Shown: positions 7,643 to 14,503 of the stretch, piece after piece | How positions within the stretch are numbered: position 1 is the first letter of the stretch | Layout of the letters: every line of letters starts with the position of its first letter | Assembly: GCF_014652235.1 (NCBI RefSeq) | Contig: NZ_BMYK01000023.1 | Coordinates: 46,196-110,195 of the forward strand | Reading direction: 5' to 3' | DNA from: Pseudorhodoferax aquiterrae | GTDB lineage: Bacteria > Pseudomonadota > Gammaproteobacteria > Burkholderiales > Burkholderiaceae_C | DNA length: 64,000 nt | Translations under genes and position numbers: made by a program | The notes under the pieces: generated by a model | Database searches by the model: none | What the model saw: the letters and a program-made list of their open reading frames with translations, nothing else | Told to the model about the DNA's origin: nothing

Positions 7643-8479
7643 TCAGCCTTCGACATGGACATCCAGCTCGTCCCACAGGGTGCTGAAGTAGCGGTTGAAC
7701 TCCGGCAGGCCGCGCACCGCGAACGGGCTGGGCCGGCTGCTTTCGTGGCCGGCAAAGCGCATCAGGTGCTGCGACTTGATGCGGCCGGGCCGGCGCGACA
7801 ACACCACCACGCGGTCGGTCATGGCGATGGCCTCGCCGATGTCGTGCGTGACCAGCACCACGGACTTGCCCTCGCTGCGCAACACCTCGACGACCTCGTC
7901 GGCGATCGCCAGCCGGGTCTGCGAGTCGAGCGCGGAGAACGGCTCGTCCAGCAGCACCACGTCCGGGTTGGTGACCAGCGTGCGCGCCAATGCCACGCGC
8001 TGGCGCATGCCGCCCGACAACTGGCGCGGGTAATGGTGCAGGAAGTCGCCCATGCCGCACTTGTGCAGCAGGTGCGCTGCGCGCTCGCGCGCCCGCGGCA
8101 GGTTCAGGCCCTGGATCTCGGCGCCGAGCACGGCGTTGTCCAGGATGGTGCGCCACTCGTACAGGTAGTCCTGCTGCAGCATGTAGCCGATGCGCGGCGA
8201 GGGGCCGTTCACGGGCTTGCCGTCGACATGCACCGTACCCGACGACGCCGGCAGGATGCCCGCGATGATGGACAGCAGCGTGCTCTTGCCGCAACCCGAC
8301 TGGCCGATCAGGCTCACGAACTCACCGGCTGCGACATCCAGCGAGATGCGCTCCAGCGCCTGGGTCTCGCCCGCGTGGGTGAAGTAGCGCAGCGACACGT
8401 CGCGCACCTCGATGCGCGAGGGCTTCAGCACAGGGGCCGACACGGTGCCGGCGCAGGGGCGATCGAGGACTTCGCTCAT
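7643..8479 (-). CDS. NitT/TauT-family ABC transporter ATP-binding protein
   Basis: A 278-residue nucleotide-binding subunit with Walker A GQSGCGKST (59-67), Q-loop LQQD, signature LSGGMRQR (154-161), Walker B VVLLDEP (174-180) and the switch His in THD. The ATG at 8479 shares its A with the binding-protein stop codon (TGATG), showing translational coupling. An in-frame upstream extension to 8620 exists but lies inside the binding-protein gene and is not conserved-looking. It powers uptake by the neighbouring permease and would be expected on the cytoplasmic side of the inner membrane. Confidence 0.92.
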   Translation of the reverse strand: MSEVLDRPCAGTVSAPVLKPSRIEVRDVSLRYFTHAGETQALERISLDVAAGEFVSLIGQSGCGKSTLLSIIAGILPASSGTVHVDGKPVNGPSPRIGYMLQQDYLYEWRTILDNAVLGAEIQGLNLPRARERAAHLLHKCGMGDFLHHYPRQLSGGMRQRVALARTLVTNPDVVLLDEPFSALDSQTRLAIADEVVEVLRSEGKSVVLVTHDIGEAIAMTDRVVVLSRRPGRIKSQHLMRFAGHESSRPSPFAVRGLPEFNRYFSTLWDELDVHVEG

Positions 8480-9495
8480 CACTTGGCCTTCGCGGCGAAC
8501 TCGGTCACGACGAACTGCTCGTACGGCACGCGCTTGGCGGACTCCAGCACGCCGCTGGCCACCAGCATGTCCTGCAGCGACTCCATGGCGGCCTTCTCGA
8601 CCACCGGACTGGTCTTCCACAGCCCGATGCCGCGGTAGCGTTCGATGGCGGCCACCAGCTCGGCCTGGCCCATGCCGGGGAAGAACTCGGCGATCTGCCG
8701 GGCCAGATCGGCCGCGGGTGCGCTGGCGACGTGTTTTTGCGCGCGGACGATCACGTTCGCCCAGGTCTGTGCGATGGCCGGGTTCTTCTTGAGGAAGGCG
8801 TCGGTCGCCGTGAACACGGTGTAGTCCACCGGGCCGACTTCGCGGCCGATGGAGGCCACGGCGAAGGCCTGGCCCGCTTTTTCCAGCGCGGTGGCTTCAG
8901 GCTCCAGGAAGATCGCGAAGTCGGCCTGGCCGGCCGTCCAGGCGCCGGCACGCGCCGCCGGCCCGATGTTGTTGACCAGCTTCAGATCCTTCTTGGGGTC
9001 CAGGCCCTTCTTGCGCAGCGCCGCCTCCAGGAACACGTCCGGGTTGGACCCGGGCCTGAACGCCATGACGGTCTTGCCCTTGAGCAGGCTCCAGTCGAAC
9101 TTCTCGATCTTGCTGCGCGACATCAGCAGGAAGCCATCGGTGGCCGTCAGGCCCGCGAAGATCCGGGGCTTGACCGGCGACTCGCTGTTGGCCACGTAGA
9201 CCGAGGCCTCGGGTCCGATCAGCACGACATCGGCGCTGCCGGTCAACAGCGCAGCCATGCCCTTGTCCGTGCCCTGGGAGGTCTTCATGCCGACATCGAG
9301 GCCGGCCTCCTTGAAGAAGCCCTGGCCCAGTGCGACGTACATGGGCACGTACAGCACCGAGCGCACGACTTCTTCATAGCGCACCTTGACCGGTGCCGCG
9401 GTCTGCGCCCAGCCAGGCAATGCGAGACCGCCGCCGGCCAAGGCGGGCACAGCCTGCAGCACACGACGGCGGGAAAGGAGCGGAGGGCGGGGCAT
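8479..9495 (-). CDS. NMT1/THI5-like periplasmic substrate-binding protein of the ABC importer
   Basis: A 338-residue solute receptor. The signal peptide carries a twin-arginine-like SRRRVLQ and a hydrophobic stretch ending GWA, then the mature domain begins with the NMT1 pattern YVPMYVALGQGFFKEAGLDV. The same fold binds taurine, sulfonates, nitrate or aminopyrimidines. The start at 9495 has CAGGAGATC upstream; longer frames run into the promoter and are rejected. It is the first gene of the minus-strand operon and lies about 40 bases from operator copy 2. Finding it beside a TenA-superfamily gene might suggest thiamine-precursor salvage, but the oxidase metal ligands and the dehydrogenase genes argue for catabolism. 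Confidence 0.9.
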   Translation of the reverse strand: MPRPPLLSRRRVLQAVPALAGGGLALPGWAQTAAPVKVRYEEVVRSVLYVPMYVALGQGFFKEAGLDVGMKTSQGTDKGMAALLTGSADVVLIGPEASVYVANSESPVKPRIFAGLTATDGFLLMSRSKIEKFDWSLLKGKTVMAFRPGSNPDVFLEAALRKKGLDPKKDLKLVNNIGPAARAGAWTAGQADFAIFLEPEATALEKAGQAFAVASIGREVGPVDYTVFTATDAFLKKNPAIAQTWANVIVRAQKHVASAPAADLARQIAEFFPGMGQAELVAAIERYRGIGLWKTSPVVEKAAMESLQDMLVASGVLESAKRVPYEQFVVTEFAAKAK

Positions 9496-9531
9496 CGGGG
9501 ATCTCCTGGAAAAGCGGTTGAAGGGCAAGAA

Positions 9532-9546
9532 AACATACAGTATGCA
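9532..9546. promoter_or_regulatory. Operator copy 2 (core ATACAGTAT, reverse orientation)
   Basis: The core at 9535-9543 is the reverse complement of the ATACTGTAT core of the other three copies. It lies about 40 bases upstream of the binding-protein start on the minus strand, where a regulator could cover the promoter. Confidence 0.65.
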
Positions 9547-9628
9547 ATTCGCATACCCGATCCGCCGCAGACACGGCAAGACGGGCGCGCTAGCTGCGCC
9601 AACCTGAGAAACCGCTCGCAGATTAGTT

Positions 9629-9643
9629 GGGATACTGTATTCC
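9629..9643. promoter_or_regulatory. Operator copy 3 (GGGATACTGTATTCC)
   Basis: The site differs from copy 4 only at its third base. It lies midway between the two divergent genes and could serve as an auxiliary site. Confidence 0.65.
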
Positions 9644-9850
9644 TACACTTGGGAGTTACCCAGGCTTTTCGACGGGTAATCTCCGCCAGCGCCCGAAAAC
9701 CGCCTCGCCGGGACCCCGTTTTGAAGCAGATCGCGCACCAAAACCATGCAATCTGACGATGGATGCCCGCTTCGGCAACCGTTCGTCCGGGTTCAAGGGC
9801 TGTTTTGCGGGTTCACCCCAGGTACGCAACTTGCATCATGCGCCATGCTT

Positions 9851-9865
9851 GGAATACTGTATTCC
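9851..9865. promoter_or_regulatory. Operator copy 4 (GGAATACTGTATTCC)
   Basis: This is the most symmetrical copy: seven bases on each side mirror each other around the central T. It lies 32 bases upstream of the permease start codon, where binding would block transcription or elongation of that gene. Confidence 0.7.
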
Positions 9866-9896
9866 AACACCCCACGTTCTCGTTCAAGGAGTGCCC

Positions 9897-11429
9897 ATGA
9901 ACCCTGCTGTCCCTGTCGAAGCCGCCCATTGGGTGTACCTGGCCGGCGTCGCCGTCATCGTTCTCACGATGGTCCTGCGTGCCAATGTGGTCGTCCCGTC
10001 CATCGTCGCCACGTTCTGCGTGGCGCTGGCGTGGACGGGAAGCCCGATCTCGGCGCTCGGCAGCATCTTCAATGCGAGCTTCGTGGCCGCGAAGGAGCTG
10101 TTCAACATCTTCCTGGTGATCGCGCTGATGACCGCGCTGCTCAATGCGCTCAAGACGCTGCAGTCGGACATCCGCATGGTCGAGCCGTTTCGCGCCGTCA
10201 TGAAGAACGGCCACACGGCCTACTTCGTGCTGGCCGGCATCACCTACGCGATCTCGCTGTTCTTCTGGCCCACGCCGGCGGTGCCGCTGGTCTCGGCCGT
10301 GCTGCTGCCGGCTGCCATTGCCGCCGGCCTGCCGCCGCTGGCCGGCGCCGTGGCCATCGCCATCGCAGGGCAGGGCATGGCCCTGTCGTCGGACTACGTG
10401 ATCGGCGTGGCGCCCGGTATCAGTGCCAAGGCCGCCGGTGCCGTGGCCTCGGTGGTGGCCGACCGCGCGCTGGTGCTGTCGCTCATCACGGGCAGCGTGG
10501 CGCTGCTGATCGGCTACTTCTCGCTGCGCGGCCAGATCGTGCCGGCCAGCAACGCCTTGCTCGCGCGTTGGCAGGCCCAGTCGTCCAGCAACACCCCCGC
10601 CGTCGAATCGGCCGGCACCTTCGACAAGGCCGAGCTTGCGCGCGGCACCAGCCGCGACGCGCCTTTGCTGAGCGCCGCACAGATCAGTTCCGCGCTGGGC
10701 GCAGACGCAGGCCGCGTGATGTGGTCCAAGGTGTTCGCCGTCGTGACACCGCTGGCCTTCATGGCCGTGATCACCGCCATGGTGCTGCCCAAGGTCATGA
10801 CCTCCATGCCCGATCTCAAGGGCGGCGCCGCCGCCACGCTGGTGGGCGGCATGGCGGCCATGCTCATGATGCTGGCCACGCTGGCCGCCGAAGGCCCGCG
10901 CAAGATGCTGGACACCAGCGCCGAGCACATCACCGATGGTTTCGTGTTCGCCTTCAAGGCCATGGGCTCGGTGCTGCCCATCGCGGGCTTCTTCTTCATC
11001 GGCGCGGGCGAGACCTCGGGCGCCATCCTGGGTGTGGCCGACGGCCTGAAGCCGCCGCACCTGCTGTTCGAGCTGATCCAGAGCGCGCAGCACCTGATTC
11101 CCAAGAGCCACGCTTTCGTGGCGTTCGGCGTGCTGCTGGTGGGCATGATCACCGGCATCGACGGCTCCGGCTTCGCGGGCCTGCCGCTGACGGGAACCCT
11201 GTCCGGCGCACTGGCGCCTGCCGCCGGCATGCAGGCCGAGACGCTGGCCGCCGTCGGCCAGATGGGCGCAGTCTGGACCGGCGGCGGCACGCTGATCGCA
11301 TGGTCGTCCCTGATCGCGGTGGCCGGCTTTGCGCGGGTGCCGGTGCTCGATGCCGTGCGCGCGTTGCTGATGCCGGTCCTCTCGGGCCTGGTGGTGGCCA
11401 CCATCTGCGCGGTGGTGTTCTGGAGCTGA
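9897..11429 (+). CDS. Large putative membrane transporter (ion-transporter/C4-dicarboxylate-permease-like)
   Basis: This 510-residue, strongly hydrophobic protein has roughly 11-13 membrane segments and no signal peptide. Sequence features such as FNIFLVIALMTALLNALK, FFWPTPAVPL and GITGIDGSGFAGLPL resemble ion-transporter superfamily permeases (DcuC/CitM-like), but I do not recognise a specific family. The start ATG 9897 has AAGGA about seven bases upstream; a longer frame passes through the operator region and is rejected. Its own copy of the ATACTGTAT operator ties it to the oxidase and ABC operons, so it may import or export a substrate or product of the same pathway. It converges with the CoA-transferase gene. 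Confidence 0.75.
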   Translation: MNPAVPVEAAHWVYLAGVAVIVLTMVLRANVVVPSIVATFCVALAWTGSPISALGSIFNASFVAAKELFNIFLVIALMTALLNALKTLQSDIRMVEPFRAVMKNGHTAYFVLAGITYAISLFFWPTPAVPLVSAVLLPAAIAAGLPPLAGAVAIAIAGQGMALSSDYVIGVAPGISAKAAGAVASVVADRALVLSLITGSVALLIGYFSLRGQIVPASNALLARWQAQSSSNTPAVESAGTFDKAELARGTSRDAPLLSAAQISSALGADAGRVMWSKVFAVVTPLAFMAVITAMVLPKVMTSMPDLKGGAAATLVGGMAAMLMMLATLAAEGPRKMLDTSAEHITDGFVFAFKAMGSVLPIAGFFFIGAGETSGAILGVADGLKPPHLLFELIQSAQHLIPKSHAFVAFGVLLVGMITGIDGSGFAGLPLTGTLSGALAPAAGMQAETLAAVGQMGAVWTGGGTLIAWSSLIAVAGFARVPVLDAVRALLMPVLSGLVVATICAVVFWS

Positions 11430-11457
11430 GCATGGTGCGCCTGCGCAGAGCCGGCGC

Positions 11458-12690
11458 TCAGTCGGCCGCGCTGGCAACCACCCCACTGTCGTGCAACCGG
11501 CCGATGGCGCCGGCATCCAGGCCCAGCACCTCCGCCAACACGGCGTCGGTGTCGCTGCCGATGGTGGGCGCGGGCCGCGTGGGCACGCGCTCCATGGCCG
11601 GTGCACGCACGGCGCTGCCGGCCACCAGGTGCTCGCCCATGCCCGGTGTGTTCGTGCGTTCGAACACCGGGTTCTCCGTGCTCACGCGCCGGTCGCTGGC
11701 CAGCAGCTCGCCCACGGTCTTGTAGCGGCCCCAGCAGACCTTGTTCGCCTGCAACGCGCGCTCCACCTCGGCCGTGCCGCGCGCGGCGAACCAGGGCTCG
11801 ACGAGTGCGGCGATCGCCTCGCGGCCTTCGTAGCGCTGGGCCTCGTCGTCGAAGTCCAGGCCCAGGCGCTGCTGCGTGGCGCCCACGGCCTCGGCGATGC
11901 CGCAGGCCTGGACCAGGGAACGCCACTGCCCGGCCGAGATCGCCGCGACCATGATGCGTTCACCGTCGGCCGTCGCGAAGTCGCGGCCGAAGGCGCCGTA
12001 GATGTGGTTGCCGATGGAGGGGCGTTCCTGCTGCAGCAGCTCGGCCTCGGCCAGCACGCCCAGGTTGGACAAGGTGGCGAAGGCCACGTCCGACAGCGCG
12101 ATCTTGAGCTCGGTCCCCACGCCCTCGCGCTGGCGCCGGTTCACCGCGGCCACGATGGCGAACGCGGCCTGGTAGGCGCAGGCGACGTCCCAGGCCGGCA
12201 TCACGTGGTTGACGGGCCGCTCGCGCGCGCCGCCGCCCGTGGCGTACGGATAGCCCGTGGCGCAGTTGACCGTGTAGTCCACCGCCGTGCTGCCGTCGGC
12301 GTTGCCCTGGATGGTGCAGCTGATCATGTCGGCGCGGCGCGCAGCCAGCACCTCGTGGGCGAGCCAGGGCGTGCCGATGTTGGTCAGCAGCACGCCGGCA
12401 TCGGCACCCGGCGCCGTGGCCAGGGCCTGCACGAGTTCGCGGCCCTCGGGCTTGCGGATGTCGATGGCGACCGAGCGCTTGCCCTTGTTGAGGCCGGCCC
12501 AATAGATGCTGCGGCCACGGCCCTCGGGGTGCGGCATGCGCGGCAGCCGCGCATAGTCGATGCCGCCGCCGGGGATGTCCACGCGGATCACGTCGGCGCC
12601 GAACTGTGCGAGCGTGAGGCCGGCCAGCGGCGCGGCGATGAAGGCCGAACTTTCGACCACGCGCAGCCGGTTCAGGAAGGCGTAGGTCAT
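11458..12690 (-). CDS. Class III (CaiB/BaiF/Frc) CoA-transferase
   Basis: A 410-residue family III CoA-transferase, the enzyme type that moves CoA between carboxylates through aspartyl-CoA intermediates. Hallmarks are the N-terminal LRVVESSAFIAAPLAG, LNKGKRSVAIDI (about 67-78) and Asp168 in MPAWDVACAYQ, which corresponds to the catalytic Asp169 of formyl-CoA transferase. It overlaps the upstream hydratase by four bases (ATGA), so the two are translated together. A CoA-transferase beside an HTD2-like hydratase recalls mesaconyl-CoA or itaconyl-CoA metabolism, but which acid is activated cannot be decided here. Confidence 0.88.
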   Translation of the reverse strand: MTYAFLNRLRVVESSAFIAAPLAGLTLAQFGADVIRVDIPGGGIDYARLPRMPHPEGRGRSIYWAGLNKGKRSVAIDIRKPEGRELVQALATAPGADAGVLLTNIGTPWLAHEVLAARRADMISCTIQGNADGSTAVDYTVNCATGYPYATGGGARERPVNHVMPAWDVACAYQAAFAIVAAVNRRQREGVGTELKIALSDVAFATLSNLGVLAEAELLQQERPSIGNHIYGAFGRDFATADGERIMVAAISAGQWRSLVQACGIAEAVGATQQRLGLDFDDEAQRYEGREAIAALVEPWFAARGTAEVERALQANKVCWGRYKTVGELLASDRRVSTENPVFERTNTPGMGEHLVAGSAVRAPAMERVPTRPAPTIGSDTDAVLAEVLGLDAGAIGRLHDSGVVASAAD

Positions 12691-13565
12691 GCTCCGCCCA
12701 GCTCGGCCTGCGCCTGCATGGCCAGCGCGCCTTCGTGGTCGCGCGCCCACAGCCTAAGCTTGCCGTCGCCCTCGTCGCGGCCGCAGACGCTGAAGCGGTG
12801 GATGTCGAAGATCGGCCGCACCGCCTTGAACGAGAAGCTGCGCACGCTCTGGCCGGGCCGCTCGCGCCGCACCAGGTCCAGCAGCAGCGTGGCGATCAGC
12901 GGGCCGTGCACGATCAGGCCGGGATAGCCCTCGACCTCGGTCACATAGCTGCGGTCGTAGTGGATGCGGTGGCCGTTGAAGGTCAGCGCCGAGTAGCGGA
13001 ACAGCAGCACCGGGTCGGGCACGATGACGCGTTCGAACTGCGCGTCCGTGGGCGCGGCCTGCGGCGCGGGCGCCGGGGCGCCGGGTTGCGGCGCGTCGCG
13101 GTAGACGATGTCGTGCTGCTCGGTCAGCGCCACGCCGTCGGCGTCGCCGTAGCTGTGCTCCACCGTCACGAACACCAGCGCGCCGCTGCGGCCGCTCTTG
13201 GTGCTCACGTCCAGGATGCGCGAATGGCGCTCGACGGTCGCGCCCAGCCGCAGCGGGCGGTGGAACTGCAGCCGGCCGCCGGCCCACATGCGGCGCGGCA
13301 GCGGCACGGGCGGCAGGAAGCCGCCGCGGCGCGGGTGGCCGTCCTCGCCGATCTCGCGCGCGGGTGCCAGGGGCAGGAAGTACAGCCAGTGCCACAGCGG
13401 CGGCAGCGCGTCGCCGGCCACGGGCGCAGGGTCCTCGCGGTCCAGCGTGGCGGACATGGCGGCCACGGGCTGCAGCGTCAGCAGGTCGCGGCGCGATTCG
13501 CTGCGGCCGATCCAGCCGCGCAAATGGTCCAGCTCGGTCGAAGAAGAGGGCGTGGTGGTGCTCAT
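12687..13565 (-). CDS. HTD2/MaoC-type acyl-CoA hydratase (mesaconyl-C4-CoA hydratase-like)
   Basis: A 292-residue double hot-dog protein. The N-terminal half carries PRRMWAGGRLQFHRPL and the C-terminal half the hydratase motif FRYSALTFNGHRIHYD, with Asp/His residues typical of R-hydratases, then GLIVHGPLIATLLLDL. Relatives hydrate mesaconyl-C4-CoA or itaconyl-CoA, or act in fungal mitochondrial fatty acid synthesis (HTD2). It probably acts on the CoA ester made by the overlapping CoA-transferase. The start at 13565 has only a weak ribosome-binding site; internal starts would remove conserved N-terminal sequence. It lies 35 bases downstream of the gamma-glutamyl hydrolase gene, a likely operon partner. 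Confidence 0.85.
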   Translation of the reverse strand: MSTTTPSSSTELDHLRGWIGRSESRRDLLTLQPVAAMSATLDREDPAPVAGDALPPLWHWLYFLPLAPAREIGEDGHPRRGGFLPPVPLPRRMWAGGRLQFHRPLRLGATVERHSRILDVSTKSGRSGALVFVTVEHSYGDADGVALTEQHDIVYRDAPQPGAPAPAPQAAPTDAQFERVIVPDPVLLFRYSALTFNGHRIHYDRSYVTEVEGYPGLIVHGPLIATLLLDLVRRERPGQSVRSFSFKAVRPIFDIHRFSVCGRDEGDGKLRLWARDHEGALAMQAQAELGGA

Positions 13566-13600
13566 GCCGCGATGGTGCGCGATTTGCGCACCCGCGGCCA

Positions 13601-14413
13601 TCAGCTTTTGGCGAAGGGGCTGTTCGCCGCGCGGCGCGCGGCCACGGCGTCCAGGAAGTCCTTGAGCATGGCGGCGTCGTCGATGGTGTCCGAGCCGGGC
13701 TGGTGGAACTCGGGGTGCCACTGCACGGCCGCCACATAGCTCTTGGCCGGATCCTTGCGCCGGATCGCTTCGATGATGCCGTCGCTGACGCTGAAGGCCT
13801 CGGCCTCGAAGGCGTCGGCCAGGCGCTTGATGGCCTGGTGGTGGATGCTGTTGACGCGCACGCGCTCCACGCCCGGGTACAGCCGCGACAGCCGCGAACC
13901 CTGCAGGATGTTGACGCTGTGGTAGTTCAGGTCGTAGGTCACCGCATCGCGGTGCACGAAGGAATCGGGCACCTGGGTGTTGATGTCCTGGTACAGCGTG
14001 CCGCCGAAGGCCACGTTGAGCAGCTGCAGCCCGCGGCAGACGCCGAAGATGGGCTTGCCCACGGCCTCGAAGGCGGCCACCAGGGCCTTGTCGTATTCGT
14101 CGCGGATGCGGTCGCCGGCCCAGTTCTCGTGCAGCGGCTCCTCACCGTAGCTGCCGGGCCAGACATCGGCGCCGCCGTGCATGACCAGGCCGTCCAGCCA
14201 CTGCGCATAGTGCTCGTAGGTCACGTCGCCGCGCTGGGTGCTGCCCGTGGGGCAGGGCACCATCACGACCATCGCGCCGGTGGACATCAGCCAGTGCGCG
14301 ATGGACTGCTCCACGTACTGCAGCGTCTTGCCCGTGAACAGCGAGCGCGCCGGGTCCGCGTGCGAGAAGCAGGCGGACAGGCCGATCTTGAGGCGGCTGT
14401 GGACGGTGCTCAT
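13601..14413 (-). CDS. Gamma-glutamyl-gamma-aminobutyrate hydrolase-like (PuuD-type) class I glutamine amidotransferase
   Basis: A 270-residue peptidase C26 enzyme. The triad is visible: nucleophile Cys126 in GVCRGLQLLN, then His233 and Glu235 in QWHPEF. MHGGADVWP and NSIHHQAI match the PuuD subgroup, which releases glutamate from gamma-glutamyl amines in the cytoplasm. It has no synthetase domain, so it acts as a stand-alone hydrolase. It is probably first in an operon with the hydratase and CoA-transferase, a context that suggests catabolism of a glutamylated amino acid to an acid that is then activated with CoA. A free-standing PuuD without PuuA nearby is somewhat unusual. Confidence 0.88.
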   Translation of the reverse strand: MSTVHSRLKIGLSACFSHADPARSLFTGKTLQYVEQSIAHWLMSTGAMVVMVPCPTGSTQRGDVTYEHYAQWLDGLVMHGGADVWPGSYGEEPLHENWAGDRIRDEYDKALVAAFEAVGKPIFGVCRGLQLLNVAFGGTLYQDINTQVPDSFVHRDAVTYDLNYHSVNILQGSRLSRLYPGVERVRVNSIHHQAIKRLADAFEAEAFSVSDGIIEAIRRKDPAKSYVAAVQWHPEFHQPGSDTIDDAAMLKDFLDAVAARRAANSPFAKS

Positions 14414-14479
14414 GGCGGCGGTGCGCAAAAGAAGGCCATTCTGCCCAGGCCGCCTCGGCACGTCGCCGCCGCGCCGCAA

Positions 14480-14494
14480 GCCCCGATGCGGGGC
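14480..14494 (-). terminator. Possible terminator hairpin after the subtilase gene
   Basis: GCCCC and GGGGC arms flank GATGC, just downstream of the protease stop on the minus strand. No clear T run follows, so the call is weak. Confidence 0.3.
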
Positions 14495-14503
14495 ACGGAT
14501 TCG

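Larger units (their letters stand above)
9496..9896. promoter_or_regulatory. Divergent promoter region between the ABC operon and the permease gene
   Basis: This 401-base gap contains no convincing gene. It holds three copies of the ATACTGTAT-core operator: 9535-9543 near the minus-strand start, 9632-9640 in the middle, and 9854-9862 close to the plus-strand start at 9897. The spacing suggests separate control of the two divergent promoters by one regulator, perhaps with looping through the middle site. ATGC-AATTC-GCAT at 9542-9554 is a second small palindrome abutting copy 2. I could not assign -35/-10 boxes with confidence. Confidence 0.6.
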
